64,000 nt of DNA, taken from Brevibacterium daeguense. GTDB lineage: Bacteria > Actinomycetota > Actinomycetes > Actinomycetales > Brevibacteriaceae. Of the stretch, positions 47,153 to 56,217 are shown in pieces. The stretch's first letter is position 1; each line of letters starts with the position of its first letter. The position numbers were made by a program, and so were the translations under genes. A model generated the notes under the pieces. That model was not told the origin of the DNA, made no database searches, and saw nothing but the letters and a program-made list of their open reading frames with translations. The stretch covers positions 58,361-122,360 of the forward strand of contig NZ_JAJTWW010000020.1 of assembly GCF_021729135.1 (NCBI RefSeq), read 5' to 3'.

Positions 47153-48223
47153 TCATGCCACCGGGTTTGCGCGTTTGTGCACAAATCTATGTGACGCTCG
47201 TCGCCCTCGCAGGCTCCGAACCACGCGGACGGCAAGCGAGACTGCGACCAGGAGCCAGCCGGCCACCGCCACCCACAGCCAGGCATCGCCCACTGCCTCC
47301 ACGATCGGCAGGCGATCCGCGGTCCCCAGGCTCATGCTGGCGACCGCGAACATGCCCAGCGGGAAGATGATCGACCACAGCCCCGCCTCGTACCGCAGCG
47401 GCACCCGGTGGATCCAGTGCCGCCAGATCCCGCCGGCGATCAGCGGCGGAATGAGCCATGCCGCGAAGCACCAGAAGACGACGGAGCTGCCCGCGGCCAG
47501 CGTCCGGATGGCGTCGACCATCGGAGTCGACGACATCCCGACGATCCGAGAGCCGGCGACCACGGCGATCGCCATCGCCCCCATCGCCACCCAGAACTGC
47601 GGCTGGAAGTCCTCGGGCCGGATCCCGTGGATGATCACCCGCAGCGACAGGTAGATCGCGATGCCCGAGTACAGCACGATGCCCACCGACCACGAGAGCA
47701 CGGCGACGATGCCCAGAATGTTGCCGAACTGCGGCAGCGCGGTGTCGAGCACGGCGGCGCTGACCGCAACCGACTGGCTGGCGACCGACCAGATGAACCA
47801 GGTGCCGTTGACCGCCTGCAGCCCCGGTCGCTCCCCCTGCCCGAGGAGGGCCGCCCAGGGCACCACATAGCCGAACGCCAGCCAGGCCGCCAGCCCGATG
47901 ATCGCGAGCGCCACTGCGGGCGTCGCCATCCCGTCTGCCGCCAGGCGGACGGCCAGCACATTGGAGCCGGCCACGAAGGTGAAGAACCCGAAGGACACCT
48001 GCGGATTCTGGACGTCGGCGCTGAACTCGCGCCAGCAGAACATCAGGCGGGCGAGGAAGAGCACCAGGAGCACGGTGTAGGCCAGCGCGGCCAGCACCAG
48101 CAGCACTGCCGAACCGACTTCGAACCCGCCGAGCTTGAGCCCCAGGGAGACGATGCCGGTCGCCATCACCAGCGCGAAGTAGCCCGGCGGCAGACCGCGG
48201 ACGGTGCTGGCGAGGACACCCAT
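47153..48223 (-). CDS. TDT-family transporter (TehA/SLAC1-like)
   Basis: A 356-residue protein with ten membrane helices and the family start GLPPGYFALVMATGIVSLG. Relatives are tellurite-resistance TehA, malate and sulfite exporters and plant SLAC1 anion channels. It starts one base after the LhgO stop codon, so the two are translated together. An anion or dicarboxylate role, perhaps for 2-oxoglutarate or a hydroxy acid, is inference. Confidence 0.85.
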   Translation of the reverse strand: MGVLASTVRGLPPGYFALVMATGIVSLGLKLGGFEVGSAVLLVLAALAYTVLLVLFLARLMFCWREFSADVQNPQVSFGFFTFVAGSNVLAVRLAADGMATPAVALAIIGLAAWLAFGYVVPWAALLGQGERPGLQAVNGTWFIWSVASQSVAVSAAVLDTALPQFGNILGIVAVLSWSVGIVLYSGIAIYLSLRVIIHGIRPEDFQPQFWVAMGAMAIAVVAGSRIVGMSSTPMVDAIRTLAAGSSVVFWCFAAWLIPPLIAGGIWRHWIHRVPLRYEAGLWSIIFPLGMFAVASMSLGTADRLPIVEAVGDAWLWVAVAGWLLVAVSLAVRVVRSLRGRRASHRFVHKRANPVA

Positions 48224-48224
48224 C

Positions 48225-49454
48225 TCAGCGCAGCGCGCCGAGCGCCTTGTCGGCGACGTACTCGGCGATCGCCATCGAGCTCGTCGCGCCCGGGGAAGGC
48301 GCGTTGCGGACCTGCGTCAGCCGTCCGCGGGTGGTGATGACGAAGTCGTCGACGAGCGAGCCGTCCGGGTTCATCGCCTGCGCGCGCACTCCCCGCGGGC
48401 CCGGCTTGACGGTGGCGGGGTCGATGTCGGGCACGTACTTCTGCGCCTCCTCGATGAAGGCCTTGGGCGACAGCGCGGTGCGCGCCTCGCGCGCGGCGGC
48501 CCGGACGTTCTGGGAGGCGAACTTCCAGAACCCCTTGAAGCCCAGTGTGGAGCCGATGTCGCCCAGGTCGAAGCCGCCGCGCTCGTACTTCTCCCGCCCG
48601 AGGGCGACGAAGGCGTTGGGGCCGAGCATCAGCGCGCCGTCGATCCGCCTGGTCAGGTGCACCCCGAGGAACGGGAACGCCGGGTCCGGCACCGGGTAGA
48701 TCAGGCCGCGGACCACCTCGGCGTCGGGCTTGTCGATGACGAAGTAGTCGCCGTGGAACGGCACGATCCTGGGGTTCGAATCCAGTCCCGAGGCGGCCGC
48801 CAGGCGGTCCGCCTGCAGGCCGGCGCAGGTGACGACGAGGTCGAAGGACCCGCCGTCCTCGGTGGTGCGGGAGTCGATGCCGGGCAGGGCGAGCGCGACG
48901 CGGACCTCATTGCCCATGGTGTCGAGGCGGGCAACCTCTGAGTTGTACTCGATCCGCCCGCCGGCCGCGGTGACGTCGGCGGCGAAGGACTCCGCCAGCT
49001 TGGCGAAGTCGATGATCGCCGTGTGGGGCGAGTGCAGGGCGAGCACCCCGCGGACGTGGGGCTCGACCTCGCGCATCTCGTTGCGGTCGAGCAGCTTCAC
49101 GTGCGGGACGCCGTTGGCCTTGGCACGTTCGAAGATCGCCTCCAGACGGTCGACCTCGGCGGTGGTGTGGGCGACGACGAGCTTGCCGCATTCCTCGTAG
49201 TGGATGCCGTTCACCGCGCTGTACTCGACGAGCTTGGCCACGCCGGTGCGGCACAGCCTGGCCTTGAGGCTGCCCGGCTCATAGTAGAGGCCGGCGTGGA
49301 CGACGCCGGAGTTGTGGCCCGTCTGGTGGGCGGCCAGGTAGGGCTCCTTCTCGAAGATGGTGACGGTCGCGTCCTCGCAGCGGAGGGCGAGCTCGCGTGC
49401 GACGGCGGTGCCGATGATGCCGCCGCCGACGACGGCGATGCGTGAGATCCTCAT
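48225..49454 (-). CDS. lhgO: L-2-hydroxyglutarate oxidase
   Basis: A 409-residue FAD enzyme of the DAO fold. FAD motif VVGGGIIGTAVARELA opens it, followed by HQTGHNSGVVHAGLYY, which is specific to LhgO. It oxidises L-2-hydroxyglutarate to 2-oxoglutarate and feeds electrons to quinone. The ATG has no ribosome site; CAAGAT lies 6 nt upstream. It leads a group with the TDT transporter. Confidence 0.93.
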   Translation of the reverse strand: MRISRIAVVGGGIIGTAVARELALRCEDATVTIFEKEPYLAAHQTGHNSGVVHAGLYYEPGSLKARLCRTGVAKLVEYSAVNGIHYEECGKLVVAHTTAEVDRLEAIFERAKANGVPHVKLLDRNEMREVEPHVRGVLALHSPHTAIIDFAKLAESFAADVTAAGGRIEYNSEVARLDTMGNEVRVALALPGIDSRTTEDGGSFDLVVTCAGLQADRLAAASGLDSNPRIVPFHGDYFVIDKPDAEVVRGLIYPVPDPAFPFLGVHLTRRIDGALMLGPNAFVALGREKYERGGFDLGDIGSTLGFKGFWKFASQNVRAAAREARTALSPKAFIEEAQKYVPDIDPATVKPGPRGVRAQAMNPDGSLVDDFVITTRGRLTQVRNAPSPGATSSMAIAEYVADKALGALR

Positions 49455-49564
49455 GGTGCTATCTTGACAGAACCCACCCTGGACACAACAGGGTCGCCGA
49501 GGTGGGTCGCCGGGCGAATGCCCAGGTGACGCGCCCGCGCTGGATGTCTGAGGAGAATGAGTCG

Positions 49565-50842
49565 GTGGAGAACGGTTGGGTCCTCGACTGGCCCGGGAAA
49601 TCCGCCGCAGCGGCACTCGCGGCACCGCGGTCGGCTGAGCAGGTCGGACTGCGCGGAGCCGAGTGCGGCCTTCCCCGCGACCGGCACATCGCCATCGAGG
49701 GCGAGAACCTCGAGGCGCTCCACCTGCTGCGCCGCACCCACCGCGAACAGGTCAAGGTCGTCTACCTCGATCCGCCCTACAACACCGGCAGCACACTGCC
49801 GTACCGCGACACCTTCGGGGCGGCCGGCCACAGCGGCTGGCTCAACATGATGCTGCCCCGCCTGCTCCTGACGCGTGAGCTGCTGCGCGACGACGGCGTC
49901 GTCTTCATCTCGATCGACGACCGGGAGAACGCGCATCTGCAGCTGCTCGGGCACGAGGTGTTCGGCGAGGAGAACTACCTGGGCTCGTTCGTCCAGCAGC
50001 GCGCGAAGGGCGGCGGAAACGCCAGGTCCTTCGTGCGCGGCCATGACTTCGTGCTCGTGTGGGCGCGGAATGCGCAGGCGGTCGGACCGTTCCTCACCGA
50101 GAAGCGGCCGCCGGCCAAGTACGAGACGATCGGCGACCGCCGCTTCCTGGTCGACGACGACGTGCTGCGAGTGAGCTTCGGGAAGTACACCCGTGGGGCG
50201 GAGCGCCGGCTGATGTACGAGGACATCCTCGCCGTCCGGGGCCCTGCGAAGAAGGCCGAGGTGGACGCCGGCCTAGCAGCCGGCACGCTGCGGCTGCGGC
50301 CGTGGGGTGATCCCGCCCCGGACGGCGCCCGGAAGCACGCCGTGGTCCGGCTGACGCCGGCCGAGGACGCGAGCTCGAAGATGTACTCGATCATCAAGGC
50401 GCTCAACGAGGGCGGCCGGCGGGATCTGGAGGCGCTGGGGCTCGGCGGGCTGTTCGGCTACCCCAAGCCGCTGGAGCTCATCCGCACGCTGGTGCGCTCG
50501 CAGACGTTCTTCGACCGCGAGGCGATCGTGCTCGACTTCTTCGCCGGCTCCGGCACCACCGGCCAGGCGGTGATGGAGCTCAACGCAGCCGACGGCGGCG
50601 ACCGGAGGTTCGTGCTCGTCCAACAGCCCGAGGAGCTGCGGGACGTGCCCGGAGCCCGCACGGGCGCCGAGGCGGCCGGCGCCTCGGAAGCGGGGGGCGC
50701 CTCGGGAGAAGGGGGCGCGATCACGACGATCAGCGAGCTCATGCGCGAGCGGGTGCGGCGAGCCGGCGAGGCGCTCCGGTCCGATCACCCCGAGCTCGAC
50801 GTCGAGTTCGTCGACGTCCGACTGCCGCCGCCGGATGCGTGA
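49565..50842 (+). CDS. beta-class adenine/cytosine-N4 DNA methyltransferase
   Basis: A 425-residue amino-methyltransferase. The catalytic motif IV DPPYNTG (residues 69-75) comes before the AdoMet motif I FAGSGTTGQ (about 323-330), the beta-class order of Mod-type enzymes, with the target-recognition region between. DPPY favours N6-adenine. No restriction subunit is adjacent, but a NERD-helicase gene follows 76 bp downstream. I chose GTG 49565 because AGGAGA lies 8 nt upstream; ATG 49544 has none. A Gly/Ala/Glu-rich insertion (about 360-385) follows motif I. Confidence 0.88.
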   Translation: MENGWVLDWPGKSAAAALAAPRSAEQVGLRGAECGLPRDRHIAIEGENLEALHLLRRTHREQVKVVYLDPPYNTGSTLPYRDTFGAAGHSGWLNMMLPRLLLTRELLRDDGVVFISIDDRENAHLQLLGHEVFGEENYLGSFVQQRAKGGGNARSFVRGHDFVLVWARNAQAVGPFLTEKRPPAKYETIGDRRFLVDDDVLRVSFGKYTRGAERRLMYEDILAVRGPAKKAEVDAGLAAGTLRLRPWGDPAPDGARKHAVVRLTPAEDASSKMYSIIKALNEGGRRDLEALGLGGLFGYPKPLELIRTLVRSQTFFDREAIVLDFFAGSGTTGQAVMELNAADGGDRRFVLVQQPEELRDVPGARTGAEAAGASEAGGASGEGGAITTISELMRERVRRAGEALRSDHPELDVEFVDVRLPPPDA

Positions 50843-50906
50843 GGGGCTGCGGGCTGCGGTTCCGGCACCGGCTCCTTCGGCCCGCTCCTGGCTCCGCCGG
50901 ACCCGC

Positions 50907-50912
50907 TAGGGT
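50907..50912 (+). promoter_or_regulatory. -10 box of the NERD-helicase gene
   Basis: TAGGGT ends 6 nt before the ATG at 50919 with no ribosome site. The helicase may therefore have its own leaderless promoter besides read-through from the methyltransferase. Confidence 0.45.
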
Positions 50913-50918
50913 CGGAAT

Positions 50919-52550
50919 ATGGCGCATCTCATCCCGGAGCGACCGGACTTCCGCGGCTCCACTGCAGAGCAGACCGTGTGGACCGCACTGTGCGAGCAGC
51001 TTCCCGACGACGCGACGCTGATCCACGGCCAACGACTGACGCTGGACAACCGCGACGTCGAGATCGACCTCCTGGTGCTGTGGCCGGGACAGGGCATCGC
51101 AGTGATCGAGGTCAAGGGCGGGCGCGTCGGCGTCGCAGACGGGCACTGGCACACGACCAACGGCCAGGGACATCGCAACCGGCTCAAGAGGTCGCCCGTC
51201 GAGCAGGCGATGGTCGCCAAGCACACCCTGATCGACTACCTCCGGCGCTGCGTGTCCACGATCCCTGGCCCGGTCGTCCACCTTGCGGCGTTCCCGTACA
51301 CCGAGCTGCCGGGCGACTGGACCGTTCCCGAGGCGGAGCGCGAGATCCTCATCGACGCCACCCAGCTGGACCGGGCCGCGGAGGCGGTCGCCCTCGCCCT
51401 GCGCCGCGCATTCGATCCTGACCGCGACGAGCCCTTCGTCACCTTCGAGCATGTGCTCAAGAATCTCCGCCGCACCCACGAAGCGATCGAGAACGTGCAG
51501 CTGCGCGCCGCGGAGATCGAGGACGCGGCGAACGTGCTCACGGTCGAGCAGGAGAAGCTCATCCGCATCCTCCGCCACCAGCGCCGCGCCGAGATCAGCG
51601 GCGGTGCGGGGTCGGGGAAGACCCACCTGGCGCTCATCAAGGCGCGCACGCTCGCCAAACAGGGCCTGCGGGTCGCGCTGATGTGCTATTCGCGCGGCCT
51701 GGGTCGCTACCTGGAGCTGACCACCGCGAGCTGGCCGGAGGACGAGCGACCGGCATACGTCGGTCTGTTCCATGACCTGCCGATCTCGTGGGGCGCACCC
51801 CGGGGCACCGACGACGACTCCGAGTACTGGGAGGTGACGCTGCCGACCCGCCTCAAGCAGCTCGCCGACGAGCGCCCGCGGATCGAGCTGTTCGACGCGA
51901 TCGTCATCGACGAGGGCCAGGACTTCTCCAAGCTGTGGTGGGAGGCCGTGCAGTCCTGCCTGCGCAACCAGTCGGAGGGGATCCTCTACGTCTTCACCGA
52001 CGAGCTGCAGCGGATCTTCGACCGCTACGGCGACTCCCCCATCACCATGAGCCCGTTCCAGCTCGACGAGAACCTCCGCAACTCCGTCCAGATCGCCGAG
52101 GCGTTCGGCTACCTGGCGGACGAGGCGCCGGTGCTGCGCAACGGCTCCGGCGAGGAGGTCGAGTACATCGACGTTCCCGCCGAGGATGCCGTGGCGACGG
52201 CGGACGGGGTGGTCGAGCGGCTGCTCGACGATGGGTGGGCGCCCGGCGACATCGCGCTGCTGACGACATTCCGGCGGCATCCCGTGCAGCGCGAGATCGT
52301 CGAGACCGAGGGCAACAGCGCCTACTGGGACCAGTTCTTCGCCAGGGAGAACGTGTTCTACGGGCATGTGCTCGGCTTCAAGGGGCTCGAGCGCCGTGCA
52401 GTCGTGCTCTGCGTCAACGGCTTCCGCGATCTCGACCGGGCCCGAGAGATGCTCTACGTCGGCATGTCGCGGGCCCGCGCGAAGCTGGTGGTCGTGGGTG
52501 ATCAGCAGTTCCTGGCGGGGCTGGCCGATCTCATCGACCCTTCGCAGTGA
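50919..52550 (+). CDS. NERD nuclease-UvrD-like helicase fusion
   Basis: A 543-residue protein. The N-terminal NERD domain (about 10-125) has a nuclease-like acidic/Lys set, D50 and E64-x-K66 in EIDLLVLWPGQGIAVIEVKGG. The C-terminal part is a superfamily 1 helicase: Walker A GGAGSGKTH (about 227), Walker B VIDEGQDF, motif V GFKGLERRAVVL and motif VI LYVGMSRARAKL. It lacks the long accessory domains of full UvrD. Such proteins are poorly characterised and some lie in defence islands. The last 20 bp overlap the convergent acyltransferase gene. Confidence 0.85.
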   Translation: MAHLIPERPDFRGSTAEQTVWTALCEQLPDDATLIHGQRLTLDNRDVEIDLLVLWPGQGIAVIEVKGGRVGVADGHWHTTNGQGHRNRLKRSPVEQAMVAKHTLIDYLRRCVSTIPGPVVHLAAFPYTELPGDWTVPEAEREILIDATQLDRAAEAVALALRRAFDPDRDEPFVTFEHVLKNLRRTHEAIENVQLRAAEIEDAANVLTVEQEKLIRILRHQRRAEISGGAGSGKTHLALIKARTLAKQGLRVALMCYSRGLGRYLELTTASWPEDERPAYVGLFHDLPISWGAPRGTDDDSEYWEVTLPTRLKQLADERPRIELFDAIVIDEGQDFSKLWWEAVQSCLRNQSEGILYVFTDELQRIFDRYGDSPITMSPFQLDENLRNSVQIAEAFGYLADEAPVLRNGSGEEVEYIDVPAEDAVATADGVVERLLDDGWAPGDIALLTTFRRHPVQREIVETEGNSAYWDQFFARENVFYGHVLGFKGLERRAVVLCVNGFRDLDRAREMLYVGMSRARAKLVVVGDQQFLAGLADLIDPSQ

Positions 52551-55098
52551 TCCACTGCCGGCACGTGCGCGGCAGGTGAGCAGTCAGTGCCCAGTAGCCC
52601 ACGCCTGCCGCAAGGGACGCGACAACGGCAAGTGCGGGGTGGATCCCGACCAGCTGCGGGTAGACCAGCCAGTGGACGAGGTAGATGTGCAGCGAAGCGC
52701 CCGCCAGAAGACCCAGCACACCGTGCAGCCCGGTGGGCACGGGGACCGCCCGGACCCACGTGAGCAGCAGAATGCCGACGACGATCATGCCGTCCCGCGC
52801 GGGCTCGCCGAAGAAGCCCGGCACCGTGAGAACGGCCAGCACCGAGACGGCGAGGCGCCGCACGGGGGTGTCAGCCCGACCGATCGCCCATCCCAGGGCG
52901 AACAGCCAGAGCACCGGCAGGGTATGGGGCACCCCGGGATCCAGCAGACCGAACCGGGGCAGCAGGCCGATTCCGAACAGGACGAGCGGGAAGGTGAAGG
53001 GGGCGCGCCGTTCGACGCGGTCGGCCCAGGGCACGGCCAGCAGGGCGACCATCACCAGCAGCACGTAGACCAGCACCTCGATGAACCAGAAGTGCCACTC
53101 GGTCGTCCAGGTCTCCGGCCCCACCAGGGCATTGAGCAGCACGATGTTCGCAGGGCTGTACGCGTCGGTCAGCAGGTAGGCCACGGCGATGAACGCCACG
53201 CTCGGCACGACGATGCGCCCGATGCTCCGCAGCTGGCGCGTCAGGCGTTCGGCGCGATCCCCCGACAGCTGGAAGCGCGCAAAATTGAACCCTGCCACCG
53301 CCATGAGCACATGCGCCGCACCCGGCAGATCGAAGAGCTTCGCGTGGGTGCCGACGATGAGCACGATGGCCAGCGCGCGCAGCACGATGCTGGTATCGAG
53401 CGCGCCCAGCCACTTCCGGCCGGACGGGGCCTCATCCGCGAGGGCGGCGAGGCGCTCCACCGGAAGCACGTGCCAGTCCGGGGGCACCTGCCCCAGCGCC
53501 TGCTCCAGCCGGACCGAGACCGCGACATAGGACAGCGAATCGCCTCCCAGGTCGACGAAGCTGCTCTCGTCGTCGATCTCCCGGAGGCCGAGCTCCTCAG
53601 CGAAGATCCGCCGGACCGGGTCCATCCGGGGCGCCTCGCCCTCGCTCCCGCTTGCCGGCTCCGGCGCAGAGCGCGCTCCCCCAAGCGCCAGCACCGCGCC
53701 GTAGTCGGTCTTGCCGTTGGTCAGGCGCGGCAGCTCAGGAACTGAGTGGACGTCGACCGCGCCACGCGGCACACCCAGCCGCTGCGCCAGCGACCGGGCG
53801 GCGGCGTCGGAGTTTTGGTCGGCGTCGGGGTCGGGGTCGGGGCAGAGGTCGGCGCCGGCGACGGCGTCGGGGCAGTCCTCGACCGCCACGACGATCCGCT
53901 CATCGGATCCCGCGGCCGCAGCCTTCATGCCGTCCTGCGCGAGGAGCTTCTCGACCTGTCCCAGGTCGATGCGCAGTCCCACGATCTTCGCGAATCGGCT
54001 GCGCCGTCCCACGATCTCGTACAGGCCGTCGGGGTGTCGGCGGGCCAGGTCACCGGTGCGCAGCTCGCTGAGCGTGTGCCCCTGGGCCAGGTCGCCCGGC
54101 TCGAGGGCATAGCCCATCATCACGTTGGGTCCGGTGTAGACGAGCTCGCCGGCGGGCAGGTCGGGCACGGGGTCGATGCGGAAGTCCCCGCCGGGCACGG
54201 GAATCCCGATGACCTCCGGATGGGCGGCCGCGAGGTGGGGAGGCAGGTAGGCCATCCGAGCCGTCGCCTCGGTCTGGCCGTACATGACCACCAGGTCCCA
54301 CCCGCGCCGGCGGCCGAGCTCGGCGTTCCGGCGCACCGCCTCGGGCGCCAGCCGTCCGCCGGCCTGGGTGACGTACCGCAGGTGCGGCAGGTCCATGTCG
54401 GCGAACCCGACTCGGTCGAGGAGCTCGAAGGTGAAGGGGACTGCCGCGAAGGTGGTGGCCCGCCGTGCGCGGAACAGGTCCCAGAAGCACGGGTCGACGA
54501 CGGACAGGTCGGTGAGCACCAGGGCCGCACCCCGCAGGAGATGGCTGTGCACGACGGACAGGCCGTAGCAGTAGTGCATCGGCAGCGTGGTGGCGGCGCG
54601 GTCGTCGGGGGTGATCTGCAGCGCCTCGGCGATGGAGTACGCGTTGGAGCGCAGATTGCGATAGGACAGGCGCACGAGCTTGGGGCTACCGGTCGACCCC
54701 GAGGTCGTCAGCAGCAGCGCCAGCTCCGGATGCAGCTCGTGGCGGCTCTCTGCGCGCAGCTCCTCGATGACCGGATCCGAGCCGTCGGAGCCGAGGATCA
54801 CGTCGGGATCGTACGCCGCCATGACGCTGTCCGAGGATCCGCTCTCGGTGGACACCAGCAGGACGGGGCTGCCCGCCCGCAGTGCTCCCAGATAGCCGAC
54901 CAGGGAGCCCAGATCGTTGCCCGCACGCAGCGCGACAAGCCGCCGGGCGGAGCGCAGCCGCGCCGCAACGTCCTCGACGCGGTCGGAGAGTTCGCGGTAC
55001 GTCAGCACCTGCTCGTCCGTCATGACTGCCGGCCGGTCCCCGTGAGCGTCGAGGGCGGCTGTGAACGGCAGGAGATCGAAAGCCTGTTCTGTGACCAT
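52531..55098 (-). CDS. adenylation-carrier-acyltransferase fusion, iron-box controlled
   Basis: An 855-residue three-domain protein. An AMP-binding adenylation domain (about 1-470) has LLTTSGSTGSPK, YGQTEATARM, LRTGDLARR and the C-terminal Lys motif NGKTDYG. A phosphopantetheine carrier domain (about 485-560) has FVDLGGDSLSY, with Ser near 519. A membrane acyltransferase-3 domain of about ten helices (about 575-850) has IVGTHAKLFD in place of the usual active-site His region. It could load an acid on its own carrier and pass it to a membrane or exported acceptor. The acid and acceptor are unknown. An acidic DPDPDAD stretch lies in the hinge. Confidence 0.85.
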   Translation of the reverse strand: MVTEQAFDLLPFTAALDAHGDRPAVMTDEQVLTYRELSDRVEDVAARLRSARRLVALRAGNDLGSLVGYLGALRAGSPVLLVSTESGSSDSVMAAYDPDVILGSDGSDPVIEELRAESRHELHPELALLLTTSGSTGSPKLVRLSYRNLRSNAYSIAEALQITPDDRAATTLPMHYCYGLSVVHSHLLRGAALVLTDLSVVDPCFWDLFRARRATTFAAVPFTFELLDRVGFADMDLPHLRYVTQAGGRLAPEAVRRNAELGRRRGWDLVVMYGQTEATARMAYLPPHLAAAHPEVIGIPVPGGDFRIDPVPDLPAGELVYTGPNVMMGYALEPGDLAQGHTLSELRTGDLARRHPDGLYEIVGRRSRFAKIVGLRIDLGQVEKLLAQDGMKAAAAGSDERIVVAVEDCPDAVAGADLCPDPDPDADQNSDAAARSLAQRLGVPRGAVDVHSVPELPRLTNGKTDYGAVLALGGARSAPEPASGSEGEAPRMDPVRRIFAEELGLREIDDESSFVDLGGDSLSYVAVSVRLEQALGQVPPDWHVLPVERLAALADEAPSGRKWLGALDTSIVLRALAIVLIVGTHAKLFDLPGAAHVLMAVAGFNFARFQLSGDRAERLTRQLRSIGRIVVPSVAFIAVAYLLTDAYSPANIVLLNALVGPETWTTEWHFWFIEVLVYVLLVMVALLAVPWADRVERRAPFTFPLVLFGIGLLPRFGLLDPGVPHTLPVLWLFALGWAIGRADTPVRRLAVSVLAVLTVPGFFGEPARDGMIVVGILLLTWVRAVPVPTGLHGVLGLLAGASLHIYLVHWLVYPQLVGIHPALAVVASLAAGVGYWALTAHLPRTCRQWITAKGR

Positions 55099-55105
55099 AG
55101 GCGGA

Positions 55106-55128
55106 ACACTAAAGGTAGGCTACCCTAA
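55106..55128. promoter_or_regulatory. DtxR/IdeR-type iron box and leftward promoter
   Basis: TAAAGGTAGGCTACCCTAA (55110-55128) matches 15 of 19 positions of the DtxR consensus. It lies between the acyltransferase fusion and the ferric importer and can serve both. On the minus strand TAGTGT (complement of 55106-55111) is a -10 box 7 nt before the ATG at 55098. Confidence 0.72.
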
Positions 55129-55197
55129 ACACAATACGAAAGGCTTGTCTTACTGAATTGCCCCGGCCGACGAGCGCAGGGGCGAAGGGAGTTCAAC

Positions 55198-56217
55198 GTG
55201 CGAAGGCACCTGCTCGCTGCCACGACAGTGACCGCGGCCCTGACCGTCTCCGGATGCGGCGCCCTCGGCGTCGGCGAGGAGCAGGCGGATCTGCAGATCT
55301 ACACTGCTCGCCACTACGACCTTGAGGAGGCCTTCGCCACGTTCACCGAGGATTCCGGCGTGAGCGTGGAGTTCATCACCGGAGACGACGCCGAGCTGCT
55401 CGAGCGACTGCGCGCCGAGGGCGAGAGATCCCCCGCGGACGTGTTCATGACGGTGGACGCGGGCAATCTCTGGAATGCCGCGCAGCAGGACATGCTGGCG
55501 CCCCTCGACTCCGCAGCCCTGGAGGAAGCGGTGCCCGAGGACCTGCGGGACCCCCAGGACCGGTGGTTCGGCCTGGCGATGCGCGCGCGCACCACCACCT
55601 TCAATCCGGAGAACGTCGAGCCCTCCGAGTTCGATGCCGAGGAGACCTACGCCGGGCTGGCCGACCCGAAGTGGAAGGGCCGGCTGTGCATGCGCGATGC
55701 CACCTCCGCCTATACCCAATCCCTGGTCGCCTCGCTCATCGACCTGCACGGACGCGACCGGGCGCTGGAGATCGTCAAGGGCTGGGTGGCCAACGACGTC
55801 GAGATCATGAGCAACGACACCCTGCTGCTCGAGGCGATCGACACCGGCGCCTGCGACGTCGGCATCAACAACCACTACTACGTGGCCCGGCAGCTGGAGG
55901 AGAACCCGGACATGAATGTCGAGGTGTTCTGGGCGAGCCAGGAGGGCGCGGGCACCCACGTGAACATCTCGGGAGCCGGGGTGGCCACACATTCGGACAA
56001 TCCGGAGCAGGCCCAGCAGCTGATCGAATGGCTGGCCACCGACGGGCAGAGCGCCTTCGTGGACGCCAGCCACGAGTACCCGGTCAATCCGGATGTCGAG
56101 CCGGAGCCGGTCATCGCCGGGTTCGGTGAGTTCAAGCGGATGCCGCTGAACGCGGAAGCGTACGGAGATCTCAACGCCGAGGCCGTGGATCTGCTCGCCG
56201 AGGCCGGCTACGAGTGA
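55198..56217 (+). CDS. ferric iron ABC transporter substrate-binding lipoprotein (FbpA/FutA-like)
   Basis: A 339-residue class-D binding protein. A signal peptide ends at the lipobox TVSGC (Cys near residue 20). The mature start LQIYTARHYDLEEAF and the tyrosine pair NNHYYVARQ, the usual ferric ligand, mark it as a FutA/FbpA iron binder. The GTG start has AAGGGAG upstream. First gene of a three-gene importer behind an iron box; its stop overlaps the permease start (GTGA). Confidence 0.92.
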   Translation: MRRHLLAATTVTAALTVSGCGALGVGEEQADLQIYTARHYDLEEAFATFTEDSGVSVEFITGDDAELLERLRAEGERSPADVFMTVDAGNLWNAAQQDMLAPLDSAALEEAVPEDLRDPQDRWFGLAMRARTTTFNPENVEPSEFDAEETYAGLADPKWKGRLCMRDATSAYTQSLVASLIDLHGRDRALEIVKGWVANDVEIMSNDTLLLEAIDTGACDVGINNHYYVARQLEENPDMNVEVFWASQEGAGTHVNISGAGVATHSDNPEQAQQLIEWLATDGQSAFVDASHEYPVNPDVEPEPVIAGFGEFKRMPLNAEAYGDLNAEAVDLLAEAGYE

